In this document: positions 54,022 to 64,000 of the stretch, piece after piece | Layout of the letters: each line of letters starts with the position of its first letter | Numbering within the stretch: the first letter of the stretch is position 1 | Source: Rhabditoides inermis | Taxonomy: Eukaryota; Nematoda; Chromadorea; Rhabditida; Rhabditidae | Direction of reading: 5' to 3' | NCBI GenBank assembly: GCA_963966185.1 | Contig: CAWZYM010000214.1 | Location: 260,001 to 324,000, forward strand | DNA: 64,000 bases | Notes under the pieces: generated by a model | What the model was told of the DNA's origin: nothing | Database searches by the model: none | Seen by the model: only the letters and a program-made list of their open reading frames with translations | Position numbers and translations under genes: made by a program

Positions 54022-54239
54022 TAAATACAACTTTGAACCAGAATTTTTCTTGTATTGTACGTTTCAGGTAAGTCTCATATTTTTGTCCAAATTCAGTGCG
54101 ATAATTCCCTGCTCGCTCCTATTTAAAAAACTACCTGTAGCGGTTTGTTGATCTCGTGATGTTGGTAGTCGTCGGTGAGAGTGACATCTGTGGCGTTCAC
54201 TCCACAGAAGGGAGCCACGTGCAGGGCTGGAGAGGGATC

Positions 54240-54298
<59 letters not shown>

Positions 54299-54833
54299 TC
54301 ACCCACCGACGTCCCTGCCCGCATATGCAGCATGCCTGCCTATGAGCAGACTGGGTGGCTCCGGCTGCTCGTCCTCCTTCCTCTTCTTCAAGGGAGAAGG
54401 CTCGAAGCGAAGCTGGAATGATTATAGTAGCGGTCAGTCGTCAGTCTCTTTAAACTACTGCCAAAATGTCTCCAACTACCTCCAAAATTCCTTGCAAAAC
54501 GCCTTCGAACTACTTCGGAAATGGTTTCCGAAGAGACTGACCACGCCTTTAGGGAGTTTAAAAAAGCTCGCACTGTCTAATCACTCTAATACCCTAAAGT
54601 CTCTCGTGAAAGAGTTGAACTCGTTTGCGCACTCACTATAATCCTCAGGTATGCACATAAGTTTCACGTGCTGTTGAAAAAAAACTAATTGCTATAGGCG
54701 ATTGTTGAAAAAAATGTAAGATTCGAGTGAAACGTACTTCAATGAGCGGTTTGTCGAGGGCGGTGTTGTTGAATCTCGATGACTCGACGAGGAAACGCTC
54801 TTTGGTCGTGTAGTGGAAGGGTCGGATCTGGAA

Positions 54834-54886
<53 letters not shown>

Positions 54887-55863
54887 CTCTCTCCCACCTT
54901 TGTATACTCATACTGCACCGCATAGAGCTTGTTCTCATCGAGCTCCAGTAGAAACCGTCCGTCCGAGTTGTTGGTGCTGGAATTGGAACGTTTTAGTACC
55001 TACTGATTTTTTTCACTACAAACGCTAAAGTGATACTGAAAAGTCTGTCTCTCTCTCGCCCGCTCTCTCATTCTTTCTCCTTTTAACTCTCCACTACAAC
55101 CTCAACTCTCTATGAGACTGGAAGAGTCATTCCATACCCTCCCCCCACCTATACGTGCTGTACAGCGCCTCCGTTCCATTGTCCTGCAGGTCGACCGCAG
55201 TGAGTGTGACGTGTCCCTCGTCCGCCAAACCAGGTGAGATCTCCGTCTGCACTACCAGCTCTCGATCAGTGACCTGCATCTGTAAGCCGTAGATCAGGCG
55301 GTACGGCGAGATACCTATATGATCTACCTAGATCTACCTATATGTCTCATTTATTTCAGAATCCAATGGTTAGACGACTATATTTCGATAGCGTCTGCCT
55401 CTCTTGTAAGGCGCGCTATTGCCGAGAGCTGACTCTCCGTCTTTCTCTGATCTACCCCATTTATTGCAATCATAGAACTATGTTTGATCTACCTATATGA
55501 TTTACCTAGATCTACGTTTATGTTCTCAATAATTGTGGATCAGTGGAAAACAAAATAACAGAGTAGTGAAGTACTTATCGAATGCGTTTTATTCCCATCT
55601 TATAATGATTGGCACATTGTTTTCGTCAATGGTCATTCAATCAATCAATCAATCAATCGTTTATCCGGAATCGTTATATCTGAATATGACAACACAATCA
55701 TAATGATATGAAGCATACAGTAGTGCCTAAGATGCTAGATCCATTCGCCAACTGGATTAAACAAAAATCATTCTGAAAGTGACTGACCGTGAACTGCTTG
55801 AGCGTTCGCAGGTAGGTTGTGCTGGTCGTTCCTTCGATGGCGTGGCACTCCTCATCCGAGCTG

Positions 55864-55916
<53 letters not shown>

Positions 55917-58900
55917 TCCCTCTCCCTCTCTCACCTCTTCGGGAACTTGTCTCCATTCGTCCCGCACAACCACAACTTGCTCTTCCAGCAGATTCTGCAA
56001 TATCGAATTGAATTATCGTTTTAACAGGGAGTGTCGTTTACATCATAGAAGCCGATGGTGACCAAACTGATATCAGAGATAACGTAGAAGGTAACTAGTC
56101 GAAAACGGTTTTCAAATCCACATGACCGGCCATACGTTTCAAGACACCGTTTCAAATTTTCTAGTTAAACCGTGTGGTAATTGAATATGACGTCACCGTG
56201 AGCACTTGAGCGGAGTGATGTCTGCTTGTATCTGGTGCGAAGTGGTGTTGATGTCGCGAATGTCATACTTGTGGTCCATCTGAAACATGATACTTTGTGT
56301 ATTGTGTTTTGAACGTGTAGTTTCTAGTATAGATTTCCCCCAAAGCGGAAGGAAGTGGCAATACGACCCGCGAGTGCACGAGTGCGAAACATATAGTTGC
56401 GGAAAATTGCGGGTAGTTTATGTTGTGCGGGGATTTCCAGGTTCCTTGTTGTGATACTAGCAAGGAACTCCACCACGCAAACAAACTTCGGCGAACTGAT
56501 CAACTGACTTTTCGCCGTTCTCTAACCCATAGCTCATTTGCGGGAATGAAGTTTTATAAGAAGAAGAATATATAGAACACAATATTTAAATGTCTTACCG
56601 CGATCTCGACTGTGACGGCGTCGTCAGCGTCTGATAGATGGACGACCTCGTTGGTGGTCGATGAGTCACACTCGATGCGGAGGAGGACTTCCACAGAAGA
56701 GCCGTTCAGACTGGAAAGGATATGGAATCACATATAGTTCTATGCTCGCAACAAGGTTCGCGCGATGGGGTAGATCAGAGGAAGACGGAGAGTCAGCTCT
56801 CGGCAATAGCGCGCAAAACAAGAGAGGCAGACGGTTATAGCACCGTACTTCGAACTGCAAGTGAGGTAGATCGATAACTATCGCTCTGGCGCCGAGTATA
56901 TGCGCCATGCAGTCTTGTTCGAGTAGTATTATGTCGTATTTTAGGATAGGAACCTAGATGCATTCGTATCATTTTTTTTCACGATGGATCTCGGAAAACG
57001 AAGTCATATTGAACAAAACATATATATTTTGTGTTATATTGTTTTATTGAAACGTATGAACATCCTCATCCTCACCGTTTCTCCTCCAACCACTTGGTGG
57101 TGACGAAGACTGCTTCGGCCGAATGTTCAGCGTCCAGCGAGCGATGAAGGGAGATCTAGTAGCTCTCTCTCTCTCTCTTCCTCTCTTTCTCTCTTTCTCT
57201 CTCTCCCTCTCCCACCTCATATACACTCTCTGTCCTGTTCCCGTCGCCGTTTCGCGGCAAGGTGCGCACCACTCTGAAGGGATAAGGGTGTACTGTAGAA
57301 ATCATATTTATATATACCTACCTGTACTCCTCGTTTTTCTGCTTGCTTGTCATGTGCTCGGATACGAACCGCACCCCGTACCAGCGATCCGGACGAAGGA
57401 ACGGAATCGTGTATCGGCCTGCGATACGTTTCATGTTTTCGAGACCTATGTATCTTACCTGTACTCACTTCCCAAAGATAGTTTTTAGATTGGTTCAGAC
57501 TGAAGAAGGAAGTTTGGATAGTTTTACTGAATACGTCCCGTCTTTGATAGTGTTACGTAATCCTTGACATTTTATGGTATCGCCGCAGTAGCAGTAAAAT
57601 GTGTGCAATAGCGATAACACACAATTATTTTGAATTACATTGTACTATGTATAAATTTCCATGCTGTAGGAAAAGAAATGTATTATTTAACGAGCTGTTA
57701 TCCAGACGCTTGTGCGGTCTCATATAGCGTCCGGAAAGCGTTCTCTTTCTGGTCCAGTGCACAGAGCGGTCAGAGAAAAGAACTAGACGATTGTATAAAC
57801 GCTCTGCTATACAACGGATGGGAATGAATCACAATGTGTTCTCGTGTTGTGGAAAAGTGGAAACACTGACCCCTGCTGATAGTGAGCCAGAGTCCAGCCA
57901 CTGTGACGGGCGGCATCTTCTTCCGATCCTCCAGATCCGTCACCTCTATCATCACCGACATCTCGTCGGTAGGACCTATAAGTTTTACGTTTCGGACAGA
58001 AATGAAACGAAGTTGGCAGTTGTGAAAATCAATCGCAGATTAGATTAGATAAAAAAATAAATGTATGAAACGTATCTGCGTGACCCACCATCCTTGGTCG
58101 TTGTGATGACGATCTGCGTTGGAGAGGGATCGATTCTGGAGATTCGATCCAGCACCACCTCGCTCTTCTTCTCCATCCGGATACTGCCCAGCTGGAGACG
58201 GTCCAGGGGATTGGAGGAAGGAGGAGGAAGAGGGTAGAACGACTGAGGCGGCTGCTCCGGCGGCACCCCGGCCAGCGCGGCCAACGAGCGCTGCAGCGCC
58301 TCGCTGTTCGTGTTGCCAACCTCTCCCTGGGCAGTCGATGTGCCCAACGGCCCAGGTTGCACTGGGCCGATCTGCGATGCGAAAGTGGGCATGGTGAAAG
58401 TCGGCATCGGTGGTAGAGTAGGCATGGTGAATGTGGGGAACGTGAACTGCTGCATGGGAGGAAGGGTGGGAAAGGTCCACTGGTTGAAGTGAGACGGGGG
58501 ATGGACCGAGTCCACGCTGTTCTCATGAGGCACATCTGGATAGGGCGAGAGGGGAACGAGCGCGTCTTTCACCTGCAACTCGTGTATTTATAACAATTGA
58601 GCATTGCTTACAGAACGATAGTAAGTTAGTAAGTTTCTGTTTTATAATGTCAATATTTCAATGTTGCATTAAAACTCTAATTTCGTTTCGAGAGCAATAT
58701 ACTTTTTCAACTCAAAACAGTCAACATACGTTTTAGGGTTACACTATAATTTATTCTGCGTTTACGAGTTAATCTTACCTTATCCTGCAACGCTTGCGCG
58801 GCTGAAGTGAACTCGGTTTGGACAGTGTTGAACCCCTGCCTCACTCCATACCCTATCCTCTCCTCCACTGCACTGGGAATGCTAGACAACTGCTGGCGGA

Positions 58901-59180
58901 CCTCTTCGAACTGACAAGAAACGGTAGAGGAATAGAATAGAAGCACGACTATAGTCCGCATCGTGCATTTGTCACACTGCGCCTAACCGCTCTCTTCGAG
59001 GGAGAGGGGGAGGGGAGAGAGAGAGAGATAGAGAGAGGGGGGGAGGAGAGAGAGAGGTATTTATGAAAGAAGTATGCTCGTTCCCCCTCTCACCGGAATC
59101 GCGGCGATGCCAAATTGCTCGACATGCGTGGCGGTTGTGCGTTCGCAGCGGGAGGTCGGAGAGAGAGAGAGAGAGAGGGA

Positions 59181-59217
<37 letters not shown>

Positions 59218-60717
59218 AGAGAGAGAGAGAGGGAAGAGAGAGGGGGGAGAGAGGGAAGAGAGAGGAAGAAAGAGAGAAGAGGAAAAGGAATAGAGAGACA
59301 CATCAGATTGAACTCTATTGCTACTCCCTATACATACATATGGAGATGTGAGGTGGATAATTGCTCCCAGCCGGCAGAAACAAAAGCTTCCTGGTTGTGT
59401 TATACATTATACACCAAATGAAACGTTTTCTTTTCTAAAATACGTATTTCAGACATTTTGAAATTACTTATGAAAGAAACGTATCGTAAATAACAAAAAC
59501 GTATGTAGCGCAATATGCTTTTTCCGACCCCCGGCATAATTAGTAATCTCTTTTGGGGCTACCTTCACCTTATGCCAGTTCACTTGATCAAGGCGCGCTA
59601 GTAGCTCATTCCGTTTTTCTGCATTTTGCTCGTAAATCACTCATATATGATGCGATAAATTGAATGTAATTGAATTACCTTTATGACAAAGTATCGTTCC
59701 ATTCACACAATCATCCACATTTGCGATTATAATTAAACTGAATTGAGTTGAATCACCTTTATCAAACAAAACTTACGGCTATGGTGGTTGCAGTGTGGTT
59801 CGTGAATACACAGGGATACATGTTTTGACAAAAGTACTATGCGATAAATCGGATTGACTCACCTTTATCATCTTTATTGAATCATCTGGTTGCAGTGTGG
59901 TTCATGGACGTACCAGCGTGAGTTCGTGCGGCTGCAGGTCGAACAGAACGAGATATTCCTCGGAGACTTCTACGACAACCAGGTACGACAAAAAACATAT
60001 ATTCTTCTATCTTCATTTCTTATTTACTTTCTCTCTTTCTTTCAGGTGAAGGTCGAGTCAAAGGTTTATCCAGATTCGCGTTTCATCAAGATAAAGTACA
60101 AAAAGTACATGAGAAATCTTAGCATGAGCGCTGGGGGAATAGATCATTCCATTGGTCGTGTTGCGGGGCTAGGTATCGCTTTTCCGTCGGTAGATCGATA
60201 GAATTGAGCTGTCTTCTTCGGTTTCCAGTCCACAATCTCCTTTGCCCATCGTCGTCCGTCCGCATTGAAGATCCTCTCTGCGAACCGCCATTTCCTCTGC
60301 CGCACTTCCTGGATGACGTCACGGACGCGCGTGTGCCGTCGTATGGTGCTGCTTCGGATGCGGTCGCGCAGGGTGACTCCCAGCATCTGGCGCTCCATCT
60401 TCTTTTGACCTCTCTGCAGTCTTTGGATGTCCTCGTCCTTGTTGCTCCACGTCTCGAAGCCGTACGTCATACACGACAGTACTTCCGCACGGAACACCTT
60501 CCGTCGTAGTCTCGCGCTTTGCAGAGTCTCTCTCATGGCGTTAGTAAGTTTGTGTCTGAACTACTTACATATATTGAACGTTAATGTAGAAACCTGTTCA
60601 TATACATGAAGTGAAACGTAGATAGACCATCCAATCGATCGATGTATCATTCAGGAGTGGCTTCTGATCGATGCGCATCTGCACAATGGAACTACCAGGC
60701 ATCTGTCGGCAGAGGTG

Positions 60718-60752
<35 letters not shown>

Positions 60753-62710
60753 CTCTCGCTCTCTTTCTCTCTCTCTATCCCTATCCCTATCTCTCTCTCT
60801 CTCCCTCTCTCTCACTCTCCTCTCTTTTCTTCTCAAATTCAATGACATCATGCAAAAACGACTAGTCTGTCTGTCCAAAACACTGCTTGAACTGGTGCAC
60901 TCGGTGCAGCCTCGCAGGCGTATGGATGAAGACGTACTGAAATACTCGATTCAATTCGATTCAATTGTTTATCATGCGTATTCAAGTAACATATGAGGAC
61001 AAAATTTGTAGCTGCAATAGAAAGGTGCAACGTATTTATGAGTGAAGTTGTCTCTCTCTGCAGGCGTTCTCGATGGTATACATGAACGTGGAGCTGAAGC
61101 GGCAGTCCTTCTACTACGTCTTCAATCTCGTCTTCCCCACCACACTGGTCAGTATAGTAGTATTCTTCTTTTTTTTAGTTTTTATTGTTCAGTTGTAACA
61201 TTTCTTCAGAACAAGAGTATCAATCAATAAATCAATAAATCAATAACTCAATAACCCCTAGGTGTCCATTGTGGCTGTGATCGGTTTCCATGCTCCAATC
61301 AACGCCACCGGGAGGAGGGAGAGCAAGTTCCGGCTCGGTGCGTGGTTATCGATTTATCGATTTATTGATTTTCTGTAAACCATCGCATAATCATGATGTT
61401 AAGAAAGCTTTGATTGGATCTTGTTGTTTTTGTCCTATACGTTTCATTGCATGTATTACTCTCTAAAATAACAAAAAACACAATGTATTTGTTTCATCAC
61501 GTTCATGAACAACATGCCTATACAAAATATACAATGATGTGGACATTAAAACTCTCCGATTCAAAAAAGCTACTCTCAACAATTCAAAGACTGCTGTCGT
61601 ACTTGTGCTGCGTCCATCACTACATTTCCCACTTTTTTCCGTTTTCCGTGCGTTTTCCGCGTGGAAAAAACTCGAAAAAAACGGAAAAAAAACTCGGAGA
61701 AACCCGGGAAAAAACTCCGAAAACCGTTTTCCAGACCTCACTGTTCCGCGCACTTTTTTCAGAGAGCGGTGTATCGCGGTCACACCGCTCACTGGAAAAT
61801 GGTCACGGAACAATGATGTCTGGAAAACGGTTTTCCGAGTTTTTTCCCGGTTTTTTCCGAGTTTTTTCCAGGTTTTTCCGAGTTTTTTTCCCATGCGGAA
61901 AACGCACGAAAATATAATATTACGGTATAATAATACATAAAGTATAAAATGCAATACATACATACATACATAAAATACTTACCTTCAGGCATCATGACCC
62001 TGCTGTCGATGTCGGTGATGCTTCTGATGCTGGTGGGGGAGATGAAGTTCGCGATGGAGTCCGTGCCCGGACAGAGAGGCTCCTTCTCCGACGTGCCGCT
62101 GCTGGGTGAGTGAAAGGAAGTACTACAGCACTTTGCATGTCTTCAAATGTCTACTGATGTGATGTGAGAGAGCGCTTGTTTATGCGGGGTTGCTTGGTGA
62201 ATGTCAGAGGATGTGAGAGAACGTTGGTTGATGCTGTACACAATCCGCGTCTCATCAGTAGTTTTAGGAGGTGAGGAATGAGGAGAATGATTAGATGAAC
62301 ACTAGATGAGAAATTATGAGGATCTTGCTGATACCAAAATCGCACTTGCGTCACTGTTGAAAGTGTCTGAAATCTTAATGTGCTACGAATGTCATAGGAT
62401 TAGTCGAAAAGCAGGTACATGTTATTAGTTGCAATTATGTAAGATAACACTTTTACAGAAATTATGAAACGTATGCGTATTGAGTAAAACAAAGAAACAT
62501 ACGCACGTAATCGATTTGATAATAGAAAATAGTGGAGAGGGGGAGGGGAAATAGAGAGAGGGGGGGAGAGAGTGGGGGGAGAGAGAAGGAGGGAGAGAGA
62601 GTGAGAGAGAGAGGGAGCAGGAGAGAGAGAGAAAGAGAGGGAGAGAGAGAGAGAGAGAAAGAGAGGGAGAGAGAGATAGAGAGAAAGAGAGAGAGAGAAA
62701 GAGAGAGAGA

Positions 62711-62758
<48 letters not shown>

Positions 62759-64000
62759 AAGAGAGGGAAAGAGAGGTCTCTCTTCCTGCAGGCATCTACT
62801 ACATGACGCTCATCTTGATCATATCCGTTGCCACCTGCACCTCCTCCATCTTCGTCCACCTCGAGAAGTTCGCACTCCGCAATCCCACCTATCAGGTGAG
62901 ATGTTTAACGGGTATTGAGCATTCGGGAAACGGACTGTTTTATTGAGACTTTAGTGGTTGTTTGTTATTTGTTATTTGTACTTTGGGTTCACGCAAATGA
63001 TAATGAAACAAAAAAAAACAATGATAATGAAACAAAAAAAAAGCACAAAAAGTACACTGTTTCCATTTCCATATTGTATTGTGATATGTTGAAGCCAGGG
63101 ACAACGAGTGTGGGAAAATACTTATCTACGTTTCGGCTTTTTGCAATACCTACAGTTCCCATTTCCAGTCGGTTCCGTGGTATCTTCGCTGGCTAGCCGC
63201 CAAGAAACTCTTCTGCTGCTATGTACCCAAGCACTTCCGATACGCAAAGAATGAGGCGGTGGGTTTTTTTGTAATCGTTATATATTTTTTACATTTACAA
63301 AATACAAAAAAGTTATACAAAAAATATATACAAAAAAAATTATTATACTTGACAGATGCGTCACACGTGAAAATGCGTGTGAACAATGATATTGGAGGGC
63401 AGTAGAGTACTGGATGTTGTGGTTCTAGAGAACCAGCAATGAGAATCAACGATGACGGTGTGTCTTCGAATGTGTTTTTATTATACTATCCCAAACAACG
63501 GATATGTTTTTTACGAATGTGTCACCATGTGTACTACATTGAAATTGCGATGAATTATTTACTACATGTAACATGTGTGATGTGTTTTTGGGAAACACAT
63601 GTGACCTCACTTCCTTTTTCAAATGAAAACAAGTCTCTCATGTTTTCTAACTATTCTGCATTCATAAGACTCACTTTTTTTCAGAAGTGCTGTAAAAGTA
63701 ATGTGCTACACAGTAAGGTACATTTAAAGGTAGTGTACCCTCTGAACGCATGACTTCAAATGTGCAATTTGTGTTGTTTATTTGTTTCAATCTCATTATT
63801 AGAAACATAATTGGTCACAATACTATCCCTTGAAAATATCTTTAACATTATGCAAATACGCTTTAAACGTGAAAGAAAGATGAAAACTTTGATTTTAAGA
63901 AAAATTGACAAAGATGTTTAATATTGTTAATATTTATTTTTCTAAGTTTATTTTGATTTTTGAATGTGAATTGAACATCAAAAACAAACCACAAAACCAT
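48895..64000 (+). CDS. Cys-loop ligand-gated ion channel, nicotinic-receptor type (3' end outside window)
   Basis: Sixteen exons read: 48895-48958, 50530-50624, 50753-50795, 51002-51062, 52203-52268, 52687-52775, 52960-53052, 53437-53497, 59896-59982, 60046-60063, 60655-60714, 61064-61147, 61262-61337, 61989-62107, 62792-62895 and 63169-63258. Signal peptide MRFIRIRRYCVLICLLLHYA, ligand-binding segments YFDVWWMDEF and IWKPEF, and the Cys loop CAVNVKYFPFDTQQC (13 residues between Cys) are present, then GSWTYQ. TM1 is FYYVFNLVFPTTLVSIVAV, TM2 LGIMTLLSMSVMLLMLVGE, TM3 IYYMTLILIISVATCTSSI. Loop C lacks the adjacent Cys pair, so this is a non-alpha-like subunit. The Glu of the usual GEK motif before TM2 reads ESK. 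The Met start fits phase (G plus AT at 50530). The large loop, TM4 and stop lie to the right. A whole gene sits in the 6.4 kb intron after the Cys loop. Confidence 0.9.
49140..49206. repeat. (GGGA)n/(GA)n tract
   Basis: Purine tract in the first channel intron. Confidence 0.85.
49855..49960. repeat. (GA)n low-complexity tract
   Basis: GA/GGGA/AAGA tract in the first channel intron. Confidence 0.85.
51498..51597. repeat. (CT)n microsatellite
   Basis: About 100 bp CT tract in the fourth channel intron; a (GA)n tract at 51953-52003 lies in the same intron. Confidence 0.9.
53045..53175. repeat. Imperfect tandem repeats in channel intron
   Basis: Repeated CTTTTGGAGTTTTGTA and GAGAGGAAAGCACTTTT units just after the exon ending 53052. 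Confidence 0.7.
53766..58961 (-). CDS. Secreted or membrane-anchored protein nested in the channel intron
   Basis: Starts at 58961 with a signal peptide (MRTIVVLLFYSSTVSCQ). Exon 1 is 58779-58961 and exon 2 is 58089-58572 (Pro/Thr/Phe-rich, TFPTLPPMQQFTFPTFTMP). About 15 further short exons follow, including VTDLEDRKKMPPVTVAGLWL, RPDRWYGVRFVSEHMTSKQ, SVEVLLRIECDSSTTNEVVH, DEGHVTLTAVDLQDNGTEAL and CSPIFCYSSTVSVQGEV. The end is a hydrophobic tail (VATFILLVVQLLL) directly before TGA at 53766, typical of a GPI signal or a short anchor. Several N-glycosylation sites (NGT, NST, NNT, NVT). The beta-rich repeats look like extracellular Ig/FN3-type domains, but I do not recognise the family. It lies wholly inside the 53498-59895 channel intron on the opposite strand. 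Confidence 0.72.
53960..54021. repeat. (CT)n microsatellite
   Basis: Intron of the nested gene. Confidence 0.9.
54241..54295. repeat. (GA)n microsatellite
   Basis: Intron of the nested gene. Confidence 0.9.
54430..54546. repeat. GGTCAGTCTCTT-ended element, copy 3
   Basis: GCGGTCAGTCGTCAGTCTCTT ... AAGAGACTGACCACGCC; a ~115 bp element with inverted ends. Confidence 0.6.
55380..55478 (+). repeat. TATAG-ended dispersed element, partial copy
   Basis: Retains GTCTGCCTCTCTTG ... GATCTACCCCAT ... AGAACTATG. Its left part is lost. Confidence 0.7.
55636..55735 (-). repeat. Retroposon 3'-tail copy, diverged
   Basis: (CAAT)n tract then CGTTTATCCGGAATCGTTAT, the complement of the GGATAAA(C/T)GATTGATT tail. 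Confidence 0.6.
56733..56900 (-). repeat. TATAG-ended dispersed element, copy 4
   Basis: Full-length, same orientation as 806-993. Intron of the nested gene. Confidence 0.75.
59158..59290. repeat. (GA)n/(GGGA)n tract
   Basis: Purine tract between the nested gene's start and the next channel exon. Confidence 0.9.
60130..60536 (-). pseudogene. Fragment of RTE-like non-LTR retrotransposon, reverse transcriptase C-terminus
   Basis: An open frame of 130 codons reads VLSCMTYGFETW, then QRGQKKMERQMLGVTLRDRI, then VRDVIQEVRQRKWRFAERI and RRWAKEIVDWKP. This is the typical tail of the endonuclease/reverse-transcriptase protein of RTE-clade LINEs (YG.ETW, R.MLG, RDR). The catalytic parts are missing. 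It lies antisense in a channel intron. Confidence 0.75.
61636..61910. repeat. Foldback element
   Basis: Left arm (TTTTCCGTGCGTTTTCCGC... from 61640) and right arm (...GCGGAAAACGCACGAAA ending 61910) are imperfect inverted copies of ~110 bp with GGAAAAAACTCGGA-type internal repeats. Mirror-like reading frames on both strands confirm the symmetry. Confidence 0.75.
62532..62777. repeat. (GA)n low-complexity tract, ~245 bp
   Basis: Directly upstream of the exon at 62792, on the purine strand, so it leaves only a short CT-rich tract before the acceptor. Confidence 0.9.

Overview
This is nuclear DNA from a nematode. The evidence is four cuticle collagen genes, C. elegans-like TTTCAG splice acceptors, many short exons of about 60-150 bp, a ciliary MKS1 gene with an RFX X-box-like site, and a worm-type expansion of casein-kinase-1-like kinases. 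Short exons and fairly long introns fit a diplogastrid or related rhabditid, but the species cannot be fixed from this window. All gene models below were built by hand from splice sites and reading-frame phase. CDS coordinates give the span from start to stop including introns.

Layout, left to right. 212-1948: 3' end of a flavin-containing monooxygenase gene (+) with a tRNA-Arg(CCT) gene in one intron. 2263-5624: an unrecognised multi-exon gene (-). 5827-12628: a tandem array of 44 tRNA-Arg(CCT) genes, 43 of them in 146-149 bp units. This is the most striking object in the window. 13105-14752 (-) and 15052-19400 (+): a divergent pair, a Lys/Glu-rich protein with a hydrophobic N-terminus and a protein with two tandem CK1-type kinase domains. 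Many introns of this pair are tiny and built from TACYGTA words. 20735-26856: mks-1 (+). 27548-33642: four cuticle collagens, three (-) and one (+). 34441-43268: a 23-exon secreted Lys/Glu/Thr/Pro-rich protein (-), with a roughly 450 bp TG microsatellite in one intron. 45155-46491: a small six-cysteine secreted protein (-). 48895 to beyond 63258: a nicotinic-type Cys-loop ligand-gated ion channel (+), whose 6.4 kb intron holds a complete gene for a secreted protein (53766-58961, -).

The introns and spacers carry several dispersed repeats: a ~165-190 bp TATAG-ended family (four near-full copies and one partial), a 209 bp terminal-inverted-repeat element with a 5 bp target duplication, a GGTCAGTCTCTT-ended family, foldbacks, a retroposon 3'-tail family with variable microsatellite tails, and an RTE-like reverse transcriptase fragment. 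A 9-mer, TGAAACGTA, occurs 24 times on the two strands, almost always in introns.

The genes do not form one pathway. The collagens and the secreted genes point to cuticle or extracellular matrix. MKS1 acts at the ciliary transition zone, and the channel acts in excitable cells. The kinase and Lys/Glu-rich genes may be co-expressed from a shared 0.3 kb promoter.
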